A stretch of DNA of 64,000 bases from Epidermidibacterium keratini (lineage in GTDB: Bacteria; Actinomycetota; Actinomycetes; Mycobacteriales; Antricoccaceae). Each line of letters opens with the position of its first letter. The stretch's first letter is position 1. The notes under the pieces are model-generated. The model made no database searches, was not told the DNA's origin, and saw nothing but the letters and a program-made list of their open reading frames with translations. The stretch covers positions 1-64,000 of the forward strand of contig NZ_CP047156.1 of the NCBI RefSeq assembly GCF_009834025.1, in the 5' to 3' direction. Position numbers and translations under genes: made by a program. Below are positions 54,826-64,000 of the stretch, one piece after another.

Positions 54826-56007
54826 CTAGCTCGGCGAGGGCCGGCCCAGCAGGGCGTCGGAGATGATGCGCTGCTGAATCTCGCTGGTGCCTTCGAAGAT
54901 CTTGGTCAGTCGCGCATCGCGCCAGTAGCGCTCCACCGCGAAGTCGGTCGTGTAGCCGGCACCGCCGAGCACCTGCAGCGCCTCACTCGTCACCTGCTCC
55001 GCCATCTCGCTGGCCAGGTACTTCAGCATCGAGGCCGGCACGCTGGCGCGCTCACCGGAGTCGATGCGCTGGCACACCGAATACATGAACTGGCGAGCCT
55101 GCTCGACCTGCGATGCCATGGTGGCGAGCTTGAAGCGGATAGCCTGGAAGTCACCGATCGGGTGCCCGAACTGCGAGCGCACCTTCGCGTAGTCCAACGC
55201 GTCCTCGAGCGCGCCGCGCGCGAGCCCGATCGAGCGCGCTGCAGTGTGGGCTCGAGCGACGTCCAGAAACTCCATGATCGTCGGGAACGCATGGTCTTCG
55301 CGGCCCACCAGTGCGTCGGCCGGTAGGCGCAGCCCGTCAAAGGACAGCTCCCAGGTCGACCAGCCCCGATAGCCGATCTTGCGCACCTTCGTTCCGGTCA
55401 CGCCGTCGGGCAGAGTGCCGCGCTCCTTAGGGATGAAGAACGCCGAGACGCCGCGGTGTCGCTTGTCTGGCGAGGGCGGCGGACTCGTGCGTGCGTAGAC
55501 GATGAGGTAGTCCGCACCGTCGGCATACGTGCACCACATCTTCGTGCCCGTGATGACCCACTCATCGCCATCTTTCGTTGCCCGGCAGGAGATGTTGGCA
55601 ACGTCCGAGCCGGCCTCCGGCTCAGAGATCGCAATCGCCGACAGCAGCTCGCCGCTGGCGACTCGCGGCAAAAGCTCGGCGCGCTGTTCGTCGGTGAAGC
55701 CGGAGTTGATCGAGTTGCCACGAGCGATCAGGCTGCCCACGCTCATCCACGCCCGGCTGAGCTCTTCGGCGATGATGCAGTATTCCAGCGCGCCCAGCCC
55801 GAGACCGCCGTGCTCCTCGGGAATCATGATTCCGAAGAAGCCCATCTCGGCCATCTTGGCCTTGAGATCGTCCGGGATCTCGCCGCCAACCGGGTCGAGC
55901 TCGTTGGCGACCGGGAGCACCTCCTTCATCGCGAACTCGCGAGCGAGCGCCTGCAGCTCACGCTGCTCCTCGGTCAGCACGGCGGACGAGAAATCTTGCT
56001 CCAGCAC
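54826..56007 (-). CDS. Acyl-CoA dehydrogenase
   Basis: 393 residues from GTG 56007, with AAGGGAG upstream. Conserved ISEPEAGSDVANI and WVITGTKMW (FAD loop), RSQFGHPIGDFQAI, and the C-terminal LGGAGYTTDFAVERYWRDARLTKIFEGTSEIQ with catalytic Glu in the EGT motif. It introduces the alpha-beta double bond; its electrons go to ETF. It and the synthetase are 88 bp apart and probably work together. Confidence 0.93.
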   Translation of the reverse strand: MLEQDFSSAVLTEEQRELQALAREFAMKEVLPVANELDPVGGEIPDDLKAKMAEMGFFGIMIPEEHGGLGLGALEYCIIAEELSRAWMSVGSLIARGNSINSGFTDEQRAELLPRVASGELLSAIAISEPEAGSDVANISCRATKDGDEWVITGTKMWCTYADGADYLIVYARTSPPPSPDKRHRGVSAFFIPKERGTLPDGVTGTKVRKIGYRGWSTWELSFDGLRLPADALVGREDHAFPTIMEFLDVARAHTAARSIGLARGALEDALDYAKVRSQFGHPIGDFQAIRFKLATMASQVEQARQFMYSVCQRIDSGERASVPASMLKYLASEMAEQVTSEALQVLGGAGYTTDFAVERYWRDARLTKIFEGTSEIQQRIISDALLGRPSPS

Positions 56008-56131
56008 GATGGCTCCCTTCGATCCGTTCGAACAGTAGAGCACCCTCGCACGCCTCAGAAATCCCCAGCCGACACGAGGCGGGAGGTTAGAGTGCACCCA
56101 CCCTGCCCGCGCACCGGTCCTGGAGGCCACT

Positions 56132-57487
56132 ATGGCCGCGTTACACACCGCCATCGCCATTATCGCTGCGATTGTCTTGATCATCCGCTTTAAGGTTGAC
56201 CCCGTCATCTCGCTGATCATCGCGTGTATCTATCTCGGGCTGGCGTCCGGAGTTGGGGCGGCGGGGACCGTCGAGCAGATCACCGTCGGGTTCGGCGACA
56301 TCATGCTCGAAGTCGGGCTGCTTATCGGGTTCGGCGTACTCATCGGAGCACTGCTGCACTCGATGGGCACCTTTAGCGATCTCGTGCGGGTGATTGCCCG
56401 GAAGATGGGACGCAAGCTGCCTTACGCAATGGCCGCAACTCTCACCGCAATCTTTCCATCGATCTATGTCGATGTTCAGGTCGTGCTTGCCGCGCCGATG
56501 GCAAAGGAGTCGGCACCCGCGGTCGACCGGCGCATCGGCTTGCCGTGGCTCGCCGGGGCGATGTCGATCGGCATCCTCTCCGGATACGTCTTTGTCGCGC
56601 CTGGACTTGCAGCCGTCTCGGTGGCTGGGCTGATCGACGTACCACTGGGCACCTACCTCATCTACGGAGTGCCGATCGGCCTCATCACCTCACTGGTGAC
56701 TGTGCTGATTTTTCGCGTCCTGCTCTCGCGGGGCTTCTGGAAGCCTGCGACCGACCTCGACGAAACAACTGTCGATGCCGAGGACGAAGATGCGCAGCCG
56801 ATTGTCTCCGAGCGCGCCGCCAACCTGTCGCTCTTCACCCGCTTGCTGCCCATTCTGATCCCGCTGGTGCTGATTGCGGTTGCGGCTTTTGCCGAGCTGT
56901 TTGGCTTCTCCAACTCAGTGATCGCGTTTCTCGGCGATGCCAACATCGCCCTCTTCATCGGGTTACTGCTCGCCTTCGCCCTTGCGCGTATGACGATGGG
57001 GGTAGATGCCACTGACGCAGCGCTGGGCACGGGATTCCACACGACCGGCGAGATCTTGCTGATCACCGGCGTCGGTGGGTCGCTGGGCGCCGTCATCGCC
57101 GCGAGCGGTCTCGACGAGACGCTGAAGGGGTTCTTCTCGGCCGACCAAAATGCTCCGGTCTTTGTCACGATCGTGCTTGCGTGGCTGATAGCAGCCGTGC
57201 TGCATCTGGCGATCGGCTCGATCTCGGTCGGCGCGATAGCGGCAGCCGGGATCATCGGTCCTATCGCCGGGACGCTTAACGTCAACCCCGTCATCATCGC
57301 CCTGTCGATTGCCGCCGGCGCCCTGTTCGCTCTTCACGTCAACAGCAACTTCTTCTGGATGTTCAAGTCACTGCTGGGGCTATCGACGAAGGGAGCGCTG
57401 AAAACGTTGACCTTGGCTACCTCGTTAGGCGCCGTGGTCGCGCTTCCATTGGTGCTACTGGCGAGCCTGATCGCCCCAAGCGCCTGA
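56132..57487 (+). CDS. GntP-family permease
   Basis: 451 residues with about 13 hydrophobic segments. Signatures of the gluconate:H+ symporter family: GFGDIMLEVGLLIGFGVLIGALL and AVLHLAIGSISVGAIAAAG, and HVNSNFFWMFK near the end. GGAGG before ATG. Substrate gluconate or another hydroxy acid. It diverges from the acyl-CoA dehydrogenase across 124 bp. Confidence 0.86.
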   Translation: MAALHTAIAIIAAIVLIIRFKVDPVISLIIACIYLGLASGVGAAGTVEQITVGFGDIMLEVGLLIGFGVLIGALLHSMGTFSDLVRVIARKMGRKLPYAMAATLTAIFPSIYVDVQVVLAAPMAKESAPAVDRRIGLPWLAGAMSIGILSGYVFVAPGLAAVSVAGLIDVPLGTYLIYGVPIGLITSLVTVLIFRVLLSRGFWKPATDLDETTVDAEDEDAQPIVSERAANLSLFTRLLPILIPLVLIAVAAFAELFGFSNSVIAFLGDANIALFIGLLLAFALARMTMGVDATDAALGTGFHTTGEILLITGVGGSLGAVIAASGLDETLKGFFSADQNAPVFVTIVLAWLIAAVLHLAIGSISVGAIAAAGIIGPIAGTLNVNPVIIALSIAAGALFALHVNSNFFWMFKSLLGLSTKGALKTLTLATSLGAVVALPLVLLASLIAPSA

Positions 57488-57507
57488 GTCTCAGGTGAGC
57501 CGGCTGA

Positions 57508-57891
57508 TCACCACGTCAGGGCAATGACTGGTTGCATACCGACTCGCGACTCGCCCGAAAGCGAAAGCGCAGTCAAGACCCCGCCGATCAACACGGCCAC
57601 GATAGCGACCACCGCCGCGGCGATCCCCCAGGGATTCCGGCGCCGCACCGAGGAAGGATACGGCGCCGGGCCCTGTGGAGCAGGCGCGACATAGGGCAGC
57701 GGGATCGGCCCGGAAGGGTGCCCGGCAAACACTCCGGCCGGCGGCCCGGTGACCACGTGGTAGGAATGCGAGCCCACGTCGCTCGGATACCCAGCGGTCG
57801 GGTAGCTACCGGTGGGATAGCCCGCGTTGGCATACGGCGGGGTCGATGGCGGTGCCGGTCGGCGGTGCGGTGGATACAGCGGAGCGCTCAC
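57508..57891 (-). CDS. Proline-rich single-pass membrane protein
   Basis: 127 residues from GTG 57891, with AAGGA six to eight bases upstream; TTG 57945 would add 18 residues. The first ~85 residues are Pro/Tyr/Gly-rich (GYPTGSYPTAGYPSD), then RRRNP and one membrane helix (WGIAAAVVAIVAVLIGGVLTAL). Similar actinobacterial proteins carry a disordered cytoplasmic tail. No known function. Confidence 0.6.
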   Translation of the reverse strand: MSAPLYPPHRRPAPPSTPPYANAGYPTGSYPTAGYPSDVGSHSYHVVTGPPAGVFAGHPSGPIPLPYVAPAPQGPAPYPSSVRRRNPWGIAAAVVAIVAVLIGGVLTALSLSGESRVGMQPVIALTW

Positions 57892-58172
57892 GGAGTTGTC
57901 CTTCACGGCAAGCAGGAGTGTGGGCGAGCTAGCAAACACGTACAACTGGTCGAGTCGCTCAGGTGCGTCACGGAGTCAACACGGGATTACAGTCCCGCCG
58001 AAGCGGAAACGACCATTAAGGCACGGCTTGCACGTGCTCCCGGCTGACCGCGGGCGATGCCCGGCGCAGATCGTGTTGCTTGCGGTGAATCCTAAGCACA
58101 GCCTGCAGTTTTGTACATAGGTCTCGCATAACTGCGACGGCCGTCACGATGGTGACTGGCCAGCAGTCACCG
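57892..58172. other. 281-bp gene-free stretch
   Basis: Between the proline-rich membrane protein and the FmdB-like gene. The only structure noticed is the hairpin at 58151-58171 and a weak CGGGA/TCCCG pair at about 57979-57994. No coding frame with family signals is visible. Confidence 0.5.
58151..58171. terminator. Hairpin downstream of the FmdB-like gene
   Basis: GGTGACTG-GCCAG-CAGTCACC: perfect 8 bp stem with 5-nt loop, one base past the stop codon of the minus-strand FmdB-like gene. No T-run, so termination is plausible rather than certain. Confidence 0.5.
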
Positions 58173-58457
58173 CTAGGGCCGAGGAAGCTTGCTGTGTAGC
58201 GGATTTCGGGTTACCGGTGGTGCGTGAGAGCGCCCGGGAGAGGTGGTGCTGACAACGTCGGGCTCATGAGCGGAACGTGCCGCCTGCTCCACTGCGCGGT
58301 ACGCCGGGCTACCGGCAGCAGACAGCCGCGGCGCGCTGATCCGGCGCGCAGCGGGTCCCCCGCAGCATTCGCAGCTCAACGAGTCTGGCACCTCGGCAAT
58401 CGGAAAGCTCCTCTCGACCGACGTCCCCTTCGCGCACCGGAACTCATACAGCGGCAT
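58173..58457 (-). CDS. FmdB-like zinc-ribbon protein
   Basis: 94 residues. The opening MPLYEFRC and later CECCGGPAARRIS are the FmdB signature, although the usual first CxxC has lost its second cysteine (CAKG). The C-terminal half is Ser/Pro/Arg-rich. AAGGGAG precedes ATG 58457. FmdB-type proteins are small putative regulators. The degraded zinc site raises doubt about metal binding. Confidence 0.72.
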   Translation of the reverse strand: MPLYEFRCAKGTSVERSFPIAEVPDSLSCECCGGPAARRISAPRLSAAGSPAYRAVEQAARSAHEPDVVSTTSPGRSHAPPVTRNPLHSKLPRP

Positions 58458-58548
58458 ACGGCTCCCTTCACAGTGGGACTGATCCTGTCGCACGAGGCGA
58501 CGTTCGGCAAACGTGGCCGCACGACGTGCCGCGTGCTTCGATAAGCCT

Positions 58549-59001
58549 ATGAATGACCAGACACGAGTAGTCACAGTCAGCCGCGAGATCGCCGCGCCGG
58601 CTGCTGAGATCTTCGAACTCATCGCCGACCCGAGCAAACAGCCGCAGTGGGACGGCATGGACAACCTGACTGAGGCGGTTGCCTCGCAGCGCGTCCACGA
58701 CGTGGGTGACGTCTTCTCGATGAAACTGACCAACGGGTTTACCCGCGAGAACCACGTGGTCGAGTTCGTTGAGGGACGCCGCATCGCTTGGCGCCCAGCA
58801 GAAATCGGCAAAGAGCCGCCAGGCCACCTGTGGCGGTGGAAGCTCGACCCGATCGACGACCGGCGAACGACGGTGACGCAAACCTATGACTGGTCGCAGC
58901 TCGGAGATGACGAGATGCGCCAAAAGCGGGCTCGCGAGACTACGCCCGAGCGACTGCGCGGATCGCTCGACCGTCTCGCGGACCTCGCCGAGGCAGGTTA
59001 G
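58549..59001 (+). CDS. SRPBCC (polyketide cyclase-like) protein
   Basis: 150 residues from ATG 58549. START-like fold: VSREIAAPAAEIFELIADPSKQPQWDGMD, then ENHVVEFVEGRRIAWRP and TTVTQTYDWSQL. Binds a hydrophobic ligand in a pocket; ligand unknown. Ends with a four-base overlap against the TetR gene on the other strand. Confidence 0.85.
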   Translation: MNDQTRVVTVSREIAAPAAEIFELIADPSKQPQWDGMDNLTEAVASQRVHDVGDVFSMKLTNGFTRENHVVEFVEGRRIAWRPAEIGKEPPGHLWRWKLDPIDDRRTTVTQTYDWSQLGDDEMRQKRARETTPERLRGSLDRLADLAEAG

Positions 59002-59648
59002 TCGAGCGTCGCGAGACGCTCGATGAGGCCCAGAAAATAGTCGGCGACGTCGGTCGCATCGTCGGCATCGGCGCTTCGCGCTATGCGTTTTGCCGCGGTG
59101 ACGACAACGCCGGTGATCGCGGCCGCGAGCTCCCAACCCCGATAGACGTCGGTGAGCCGAAGCAGCTCGACGTTCTCATCGACCCACTGGCGTTCCCCGT
59201 CGACGCTCAGGGCATCGAATCCCGGTGGGCCGCTGGCGAAGAACAGCAGCACCAGGTCGCGCTCAGTCCAGCTCCACGAAAGGATCGAGCGCACCCCGGC
59301 GATGAATGCACGTAGTGGATCGTCTGCCCCATCACGGTTTGCGTCTTCCATCGCCACGCGAGCCGCTTGCCACAGCGCCTGTGTGTGTTCGCGATGCAGT
59401 TCGAGAAAAAGATTCTCCTTGCCACCAAAGCGGTTATATAAACTTCCGGTGCTCGTTCCGGACCGTTCGACAATCTCGGTCACCGTAGCCCGGTAGTAGC
59501 CGTGCACAACAAACACCTCGCGCGCGGCGCGAAGCAGCGAACGGCGGGTGACCGCTACGCGATCAGCCGACCCCCCGTCCATCTCCGGCACCGTGAAGGT
59601 GCCCTCCACAGCCTCATCGCAGCCTGCGGCTCCCCCGTCATCAGTCAT
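58998..59648 (-). CDS. TetR-family regulator
   Basis: 216 residues. HTH: RRSLLRAAREVFVVHGYYRATVTEIVERSGTSTGSLYNRFGGKENLFLELHREH. A ~25-residue acidic leader precedes it; ATG 59582 is a shorter alternative. No clear operator was found next to it. Possible target: the divergent ClC locus region or itself. Confidence 0.88.
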   Translation of the reverse strand: MTDDGGAAGCDEAVEGTFTVPEMDGGSADRVAVTRRSLLRAAREVFVVHGYYRATVTEIVERSGTSTGSLYNRFGGKENLFLELHREHTQALWQAARVAMEDANRDGADDPLRAFIAGVRSILSWSWTERDLVLLFFASGPPGFDALSVDGERQWVDENVELLRLTDVYRGWELAAAITGVVVTAAKRIARSADADDATDVADYFLGLIERLATLD

Positions 59649-59735
59649 CGAGCCCCCCTCGAACTGTGCGATCCGGCTATCTTCACCGCCGAAGAACCCG
59701 CGCGCAACCCGAGTTCATTCCTAGAGATGTAAAGC

Positions 59736-60318
59736 TCAGCCGGGGTGATGACCACTAGATCGTTCGGGGGTGGGCTTCGGAACCAGCTGCAGGACGACGA
59801 GCCCAACCGTCCCGCCGATGATCAGCGGGAAGAACTCACCTCCATGCCAACCACTGCTGAGGTTGATCGCCGTCGCAAGGAGCTTCAGAACGGCCGGCCG
59901 TACCGGCCTGGCCGACCATTGCGTGTTCCTGGTGAGTGCGCGCGATCCGCAGTGAGACCAGCGCAGAGAGCTCGGCAACGACAGCAAGAAGTCCAGCCTC
60001 CGGCCCGATAGCACCCCCGAACCCAACAGCGATGATGGCGCTCGCACCGAGCAACGCCACCTTGCGGCGCCGCAGATGTGCGGGATCCGCCGCCTCCCTG
60101 ATCTGCTGCTCAAGGTCGGAGCCGGCCGCGTGTGACCGCAGCGCCGCGATGAGAATTCCGCCGATCCCAATAGCGATAGGGATGTACCAGCCGGCGTCCG
60201 ATACCGACCACACCAGATCCTCGACCAGCCGCATGAGTTGAAACGTCAGCGCGGCCACAGCGCCGGCCAGCGCCCCGAACATGATGGCAATAAACGCCGG
60301 CCGCGCCCGCGAACTCAC
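59736..60318 (-). pseudogene. Remnant of a ClC-family chloride channel gene
   Basis: Two parts of one ClC protein lie in different frames. From GTG 60318 the N-terminal part reads IAIMFGALAGAVAALTF and the selectivity segment GGAIGPEAGLLAVVAELSAL, to about RTHQEHAMVG. Then the frame changes near 59890-59925 and the other frame continues with KLLATAINLSSGWHGGEFFPLIIGG, a C-terminal ClC motif (GGxFFP). A full ClC is over 400 residues; the ~170 residues expected between the parts are missing. So both an internal deletion and a frameshift have occurred, at a GC-rich palindromic run (GGCCGGTACGGCCGGCC, minus strand). Confidence 0.8.
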
Positions 60319-60413
60319 GATCTAGCTCCGTAGGACAAGCCCATTACGGTGCAGGCGATCTCAGTCACACATGCCAGCGTACGCACTGATCGGAAACCCC
60401 CTCGCGACATTGA

Positions 60414-61793
<1,380 letters not shown>

Positions 61794-61796
61794 CCG

Positions 61797-62594
61797 TCAT
61801 TGCGCTGACGGAAACTTCGGATCGCGTTTTTCGCGGAGCGCGGTATATCCCTCGATCACATCCGGTCCCATGAAGGTCAACATCTCGTACGCCGCAGACT
61901 GATCGAAGGTCGGTCCGGCCAGACGCAGCCAGTTGTTCAGCGTCTTCTTCGTCAGCCGGATCGCGGGTTGGGCTCCCGTTGCGAGCACCTCGGCAACCCG
62001 CAGCGCCTCGGGAAGCACGTCATCGCGCGGCAGCGACTTTGCAACCAGCCCCATCTGTGCGGCATCGACGCCGGTCACCATCTCTCCGGTCATCAGGTAG
62101 TACTTCGCGCGTGCCATCCCGACCAGCAACGGCCAGATGATCGCCGCGTGGTCACCGGCCGCTACGCCGAGCTTGACGTGACCGTCGCCTATGCGCGCAT
62201 CGTCAGCCATGATCGCGATGTCGGCGAGCAGCGCAGCGACCGTGCCGGCGCCGACCGCGACCCCGTTGATCGCTGAGACGATCGGCTTCGGGCAGTTGAT
62301 GATGTTGTAGACGAGTTCGCTCATCTCCTCGAGCATGTGCGAGACCCGGTCGTAGTCACCGGCCATCCGCTCGACCATCGCAAGGTCGCCGCCGGCCGAA
62401 AAGGCCTTCCCCGCGCCAGTGATCACCGCGACGCGGACATCGGGGTCGGCCGCGACGTCCTTCCAGACGTTCGCCAGCTCGGAGTGCATCTGCTCATCGG
62501 CGGCGTTGTACTTTTCCGGCCGGTTGATGGTGATCAGCAGTACGCCGTGCTCACGCCGTTCGAACTCGAGCTGCTCGTAATCGTCAAGACTCAT
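61797..62594 (-). CDS. Enoyl-CoA hydratase/isomerase family protein
   Basis: 265 residues, crotonase fold. Oxyanion-hole segments AFSAGGDLAM and NGVAVGAGTVAALLADI, plus TINRPEKYNAADEQM. The usual catalytic Glu positions are not clearly filled (IGDGHVKLGVAAGD), so hydratase, isomerase or hydrolase activity cannot be fixed. Convergent with dgdA, three bases apart. Divergent from the TetR gene, sharing the palindromic site at 62678. Confidence 0.88.
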   Translation of the reverse strand: MSLDDYEQLEFERREHGVLLITINRPEKYNAADEQMHSELANVWKDVAADPDVRVAVITGAGKAFSAGGDLAMVERMAGDYDRVSHMLEEMSELVYNIINCPKPIVSAINGVAVGAGTVAALLADIAIMADDARIGDGHVKLGVAAGDHAAIIWPLLVGMARAKYYLMTGEMVTGVDAAQMGLVAKSLPRDDVLPEALRVAEVLATGAQPAIRLTKKTLNNWLRLAGPTFDQSAAYEMLTFMGPDVIEGYTALREKRDPKFPSAQ

Positions 62595-62677
62595 CGCTTC
62601 GCCGCCCTCTCGTCGATCTGGATCTCTGCATTATTAGCCATATGCGCCCCGCCGATTGCGATACGCAGACCCGATTG

Positions 62678-62695
62678 ACAGTCAATGTTGACTGT
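62678..62695. promoter_or_regulatory. Perfect palindromic TetR-type operator
   Basis: ACAGTCAA-TG-TTGACTGT: perfect 8 bp arms with a 2 bp centre in the 115 bp divergent region between the crotonase and TetR genes, 14 bp before the TetR ATG. Size and position fit the binding site of the neighbouring regulator. Confidence 0.7.
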
Positions 62696-62709
62696 GTAAG
62701 TCTCGCTGC

Positions 62710-63324
62710 ATGTCCCAGACCGGAGTCCGTGCCGCGCAGCGCATGGCCACCCGTGAGCGCATTGTGAGCGCGGCGATCGACGTACTGCGCAGCAACGGTG
62801 TCGCCGCGACCTCGACGCTCGAGGTGCAGAAGGCCGCCGGAGTCAGTCGGGGCGCACTGTTGCACCACTTCCCCACTCGCAAGGACCTCGTCCGCGCGCT
62901 GATCGACGAGCTCGTGCGGCGTAACGAGGCGGTTGTCGATACCGCGCTCGCCACCGCCGCCGGCGACGATCAGGTCGGCCGCGCCGTGCACGCCCTCTGG
63001 GCGGCCGCGCAGGCTGAGTCGGCCCTGCTGGAGATGGACCTGTGGCATGCCGCCCGCAGCGACGACGAGCTACGGACAGCGCTGATCGATGCCGAGCGCG
63101 CTGCCGGTCGCGACTTGACCCGCGTCGTCGCCAGAGCGTTCGGCGTCGAGTATGCCGGCAACCCCCGCCTGCCGCTCGTGACGTCGATGACCCTGGCCCT
63201 GATCCGGGGACTGTCTACCGGGCAGGTGCTGCGCACCTCAACGAAGGCCGCCAACCAAGCCATCGACCAATGGGTGAGCCTCGCCCATGAACTTCTCAAC
63301 CCCACCGCGAAAGGCTCGTCATGA
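62710..63324 (+). CDS. TetR-family regulator of the crotonase locus
   Basis: 204 residues. HTH: TRERIVSAAIDVLRSNGVAATSTLEVQKAAGVSRGALLHHFPTRKDLVRALID. It is translationally coupled to the downstream crotonase (ATGA) and divergent from another crotonase, with the palindrome 62678-62695 between. The likely ligand is an acyl-CoA. Confidence 0.92.
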   Translation: MSQTGVRAAQRMATRERIVSAAIDVLRSNGVAATSTLEVQKAAGVSRGALLHHFPTRKDLVRALIDELVRRNEAVVDTALATAAGDDQVGRAVHALWAAAQAESALLEMDLWHAARSDDELRTALIDAERAAGRDLTRVVARAFGVEYAGNPRLPLVTSMTLALIRGLSTGQVLRTSTKAANQAIDQWVSLAHELLNPTAKGSS

Positions 63325-64000
63325 CCGAACCCGACTACACCGCGATCGCCTACGAGACTCGCGACCGCAAGGCCTACATCACCTTGAACCGGCCAGAGCG
63401 GCTGAACGCGATCAACGACCAGCTGCCGTTCGAGATTGCGTCCGCGGTGGCGAGGGCCAACGATGACGACGACGTCCGGGTGATCGTCATCCAGGGCGCC
63501 GGAGACTCGTTCTGTGCGGGTTATGACCTCAAGCAGTACGCCGAGCAGGATGCCGAGCATGGCCGCTGGCAGCAGACCGATCCGTGGGACCCGGTCCGGG
63601 ACTACCGACAGATGCGCAAGAACACCGACGCATTCTTCACGCTGTGGCGCTCTCTCAAGCCGACGATCGCGAAGGTGCGCGGCTACGCGATCGCGGGCGG
63701 CAGCGACATCGCGCTGTGCGCTGACATCCTTGTGATGGCCGAGGATGCCCGGATCGGCTATCCCCCGGCCCGCGTGTGGGGCTGCCCGACGACGGCGATG
63801 TGGGTCTACCGGCTCGGCGCGCAGCGGGCCAAGCGCATGCTGCTGACCGGCGACACGATTACCGGAGTGGAGGCCGAAGAATGGGGGCTGGCCTTGGAGG
63901 CCGTTCCCGAGCCGGAGCTCGATTCCGCCGTTGAAGCACTCGCTGACCGGATGAGCGGAATGCCGACCAACCAGCTGGTCATGCAGAAGATGATGATCAA
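63321..64000 (+). CDS. Enoyl-CoA hydratase/crotonase (3' end outside window)
   Basis: About 226 codons are present before the window ends. Crotonase signatures ITLNRPERLNAIND, SFCAGYDLKQYAE (oxyanion hole 1) and RGYAIAGGSDIALCADILVMAEDARIGYPP (oxyanion hole 2), then GDTITGVEAEEWGLALEAVP. ATG 63321 overlaps the TetR stop. Co-regulated with the divergent crotonase, probably in acyl-CoA catabolism. Confidence 0.92.
   Translation, partial: MTEPDYTAIAYETRDRKAYITLNRPERLNAINDQLPFEIASAVARANDDDDVRVIVIQGAGDSFCAGYDLKQYAEQDAEHGRWQQTDPWDPVRDYRQMRKNTDAFFTLWRSLKPTIAKVRGYAIAGGSDIALCADILVMAEDARIGYPPARVWGCPTTAMWVYRLGAQRAKRMLLTGDTITGVEAEEWGLALEAVPEPELDSAVEALADRMSGMPTNQLVMQKMMI

Overview
The window is a gene-dense stretch of a high-GC Actinomycetota chromosome. 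The evidence is short intergenic gaps, many ATGA/GTGA start-stop overlaps, frequent GTG starts, a TTGTCCACA-type DnaA box, GTTCACC-type PHO boxes and an LAXTG sortase signal. No rRNA, tRNA, CRISPR array or complete insertion sequence was recognised, and no gene-free stretch exceeds 300 bp. The genus cannot be named from the sequence alone.

Region 1 (1-11.4 kb) is a phosphonate-catabolism operon: a double-length PhnE permease that starts before the window, phnG, phnH, phnI, a phnJ-phnK gene fusion, phnL, phnM, an inositol-monophosphatase-family gene, a phosphonate-associated FAD oxidoreductase and a PhnX-like HAD hydrolase. Between phnE and phnG lies a ~1.1 kb cassette: a DUF559-type nuclease gene flanked by two ~70 bp palindromic repeats and preceded by two tandem DnaA-box-like 9-mers. 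Region 2 (11.5-19.3 kb) holds a DoxX protein, an ABC exporter with its own two-component system, and a MoxR-type AAA+/VWA pair. Region 3 (19.4-25.2 kb) has an aminoglycoside-phosphotransferase-fold kinase with eutB and eutC, a two-subunit 3-oxoacid CoA-transferase, an isoaspartate-methyltransferase-like gene and a P-loop kinase.

Region 4 (25.3-37.4 kb) holds a cell-wall-anchored protein with two lamin-tail domains, an orphan molybdopterin hydroxylase large subunit, an MHS-family transporter, hyuA/hyuB (hydantoinase/5-oxoprolinase type), and the unrelated 5-oxoprolinase genes pxpC, pxpB and pxpA. pxpA carries a frameshift that joins its frame to pxpB. Region 5 (37.5-46.3 kb) has a flavin monooxygenase, a MerR-HEAT regulator with a HEAT partner behind a textbook 19-bp-spacer MerR promoter, an MFS transporter, an SDR, an Rv0909-like small protein, asparagine synthetase and a LysR regulator.

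Region 6 (46.4-51.6 kb) is a Ugp-like ABC importer operon (ATPase, lipoprotein binding protein, metallophosphodiesterase, two permeases) behind a two-unit PHO-box-like repeat. With the phn operon it suggests a strategy of scavenging phosphorus from organic sources. Region 7 (51.6-64 kb) holds a thioesterase, membrane proteins, an acyl-CoA synthetase and acyl-CoA dehydrogenase, a GntP permease, small proteins, a TetR regulator, a decayed ClC channel gene, 2,2-dialkylglycine decarboxylase, and two crotonases around a TetR gene with a clear palindromic operator. The last crotonase runs off the window end.
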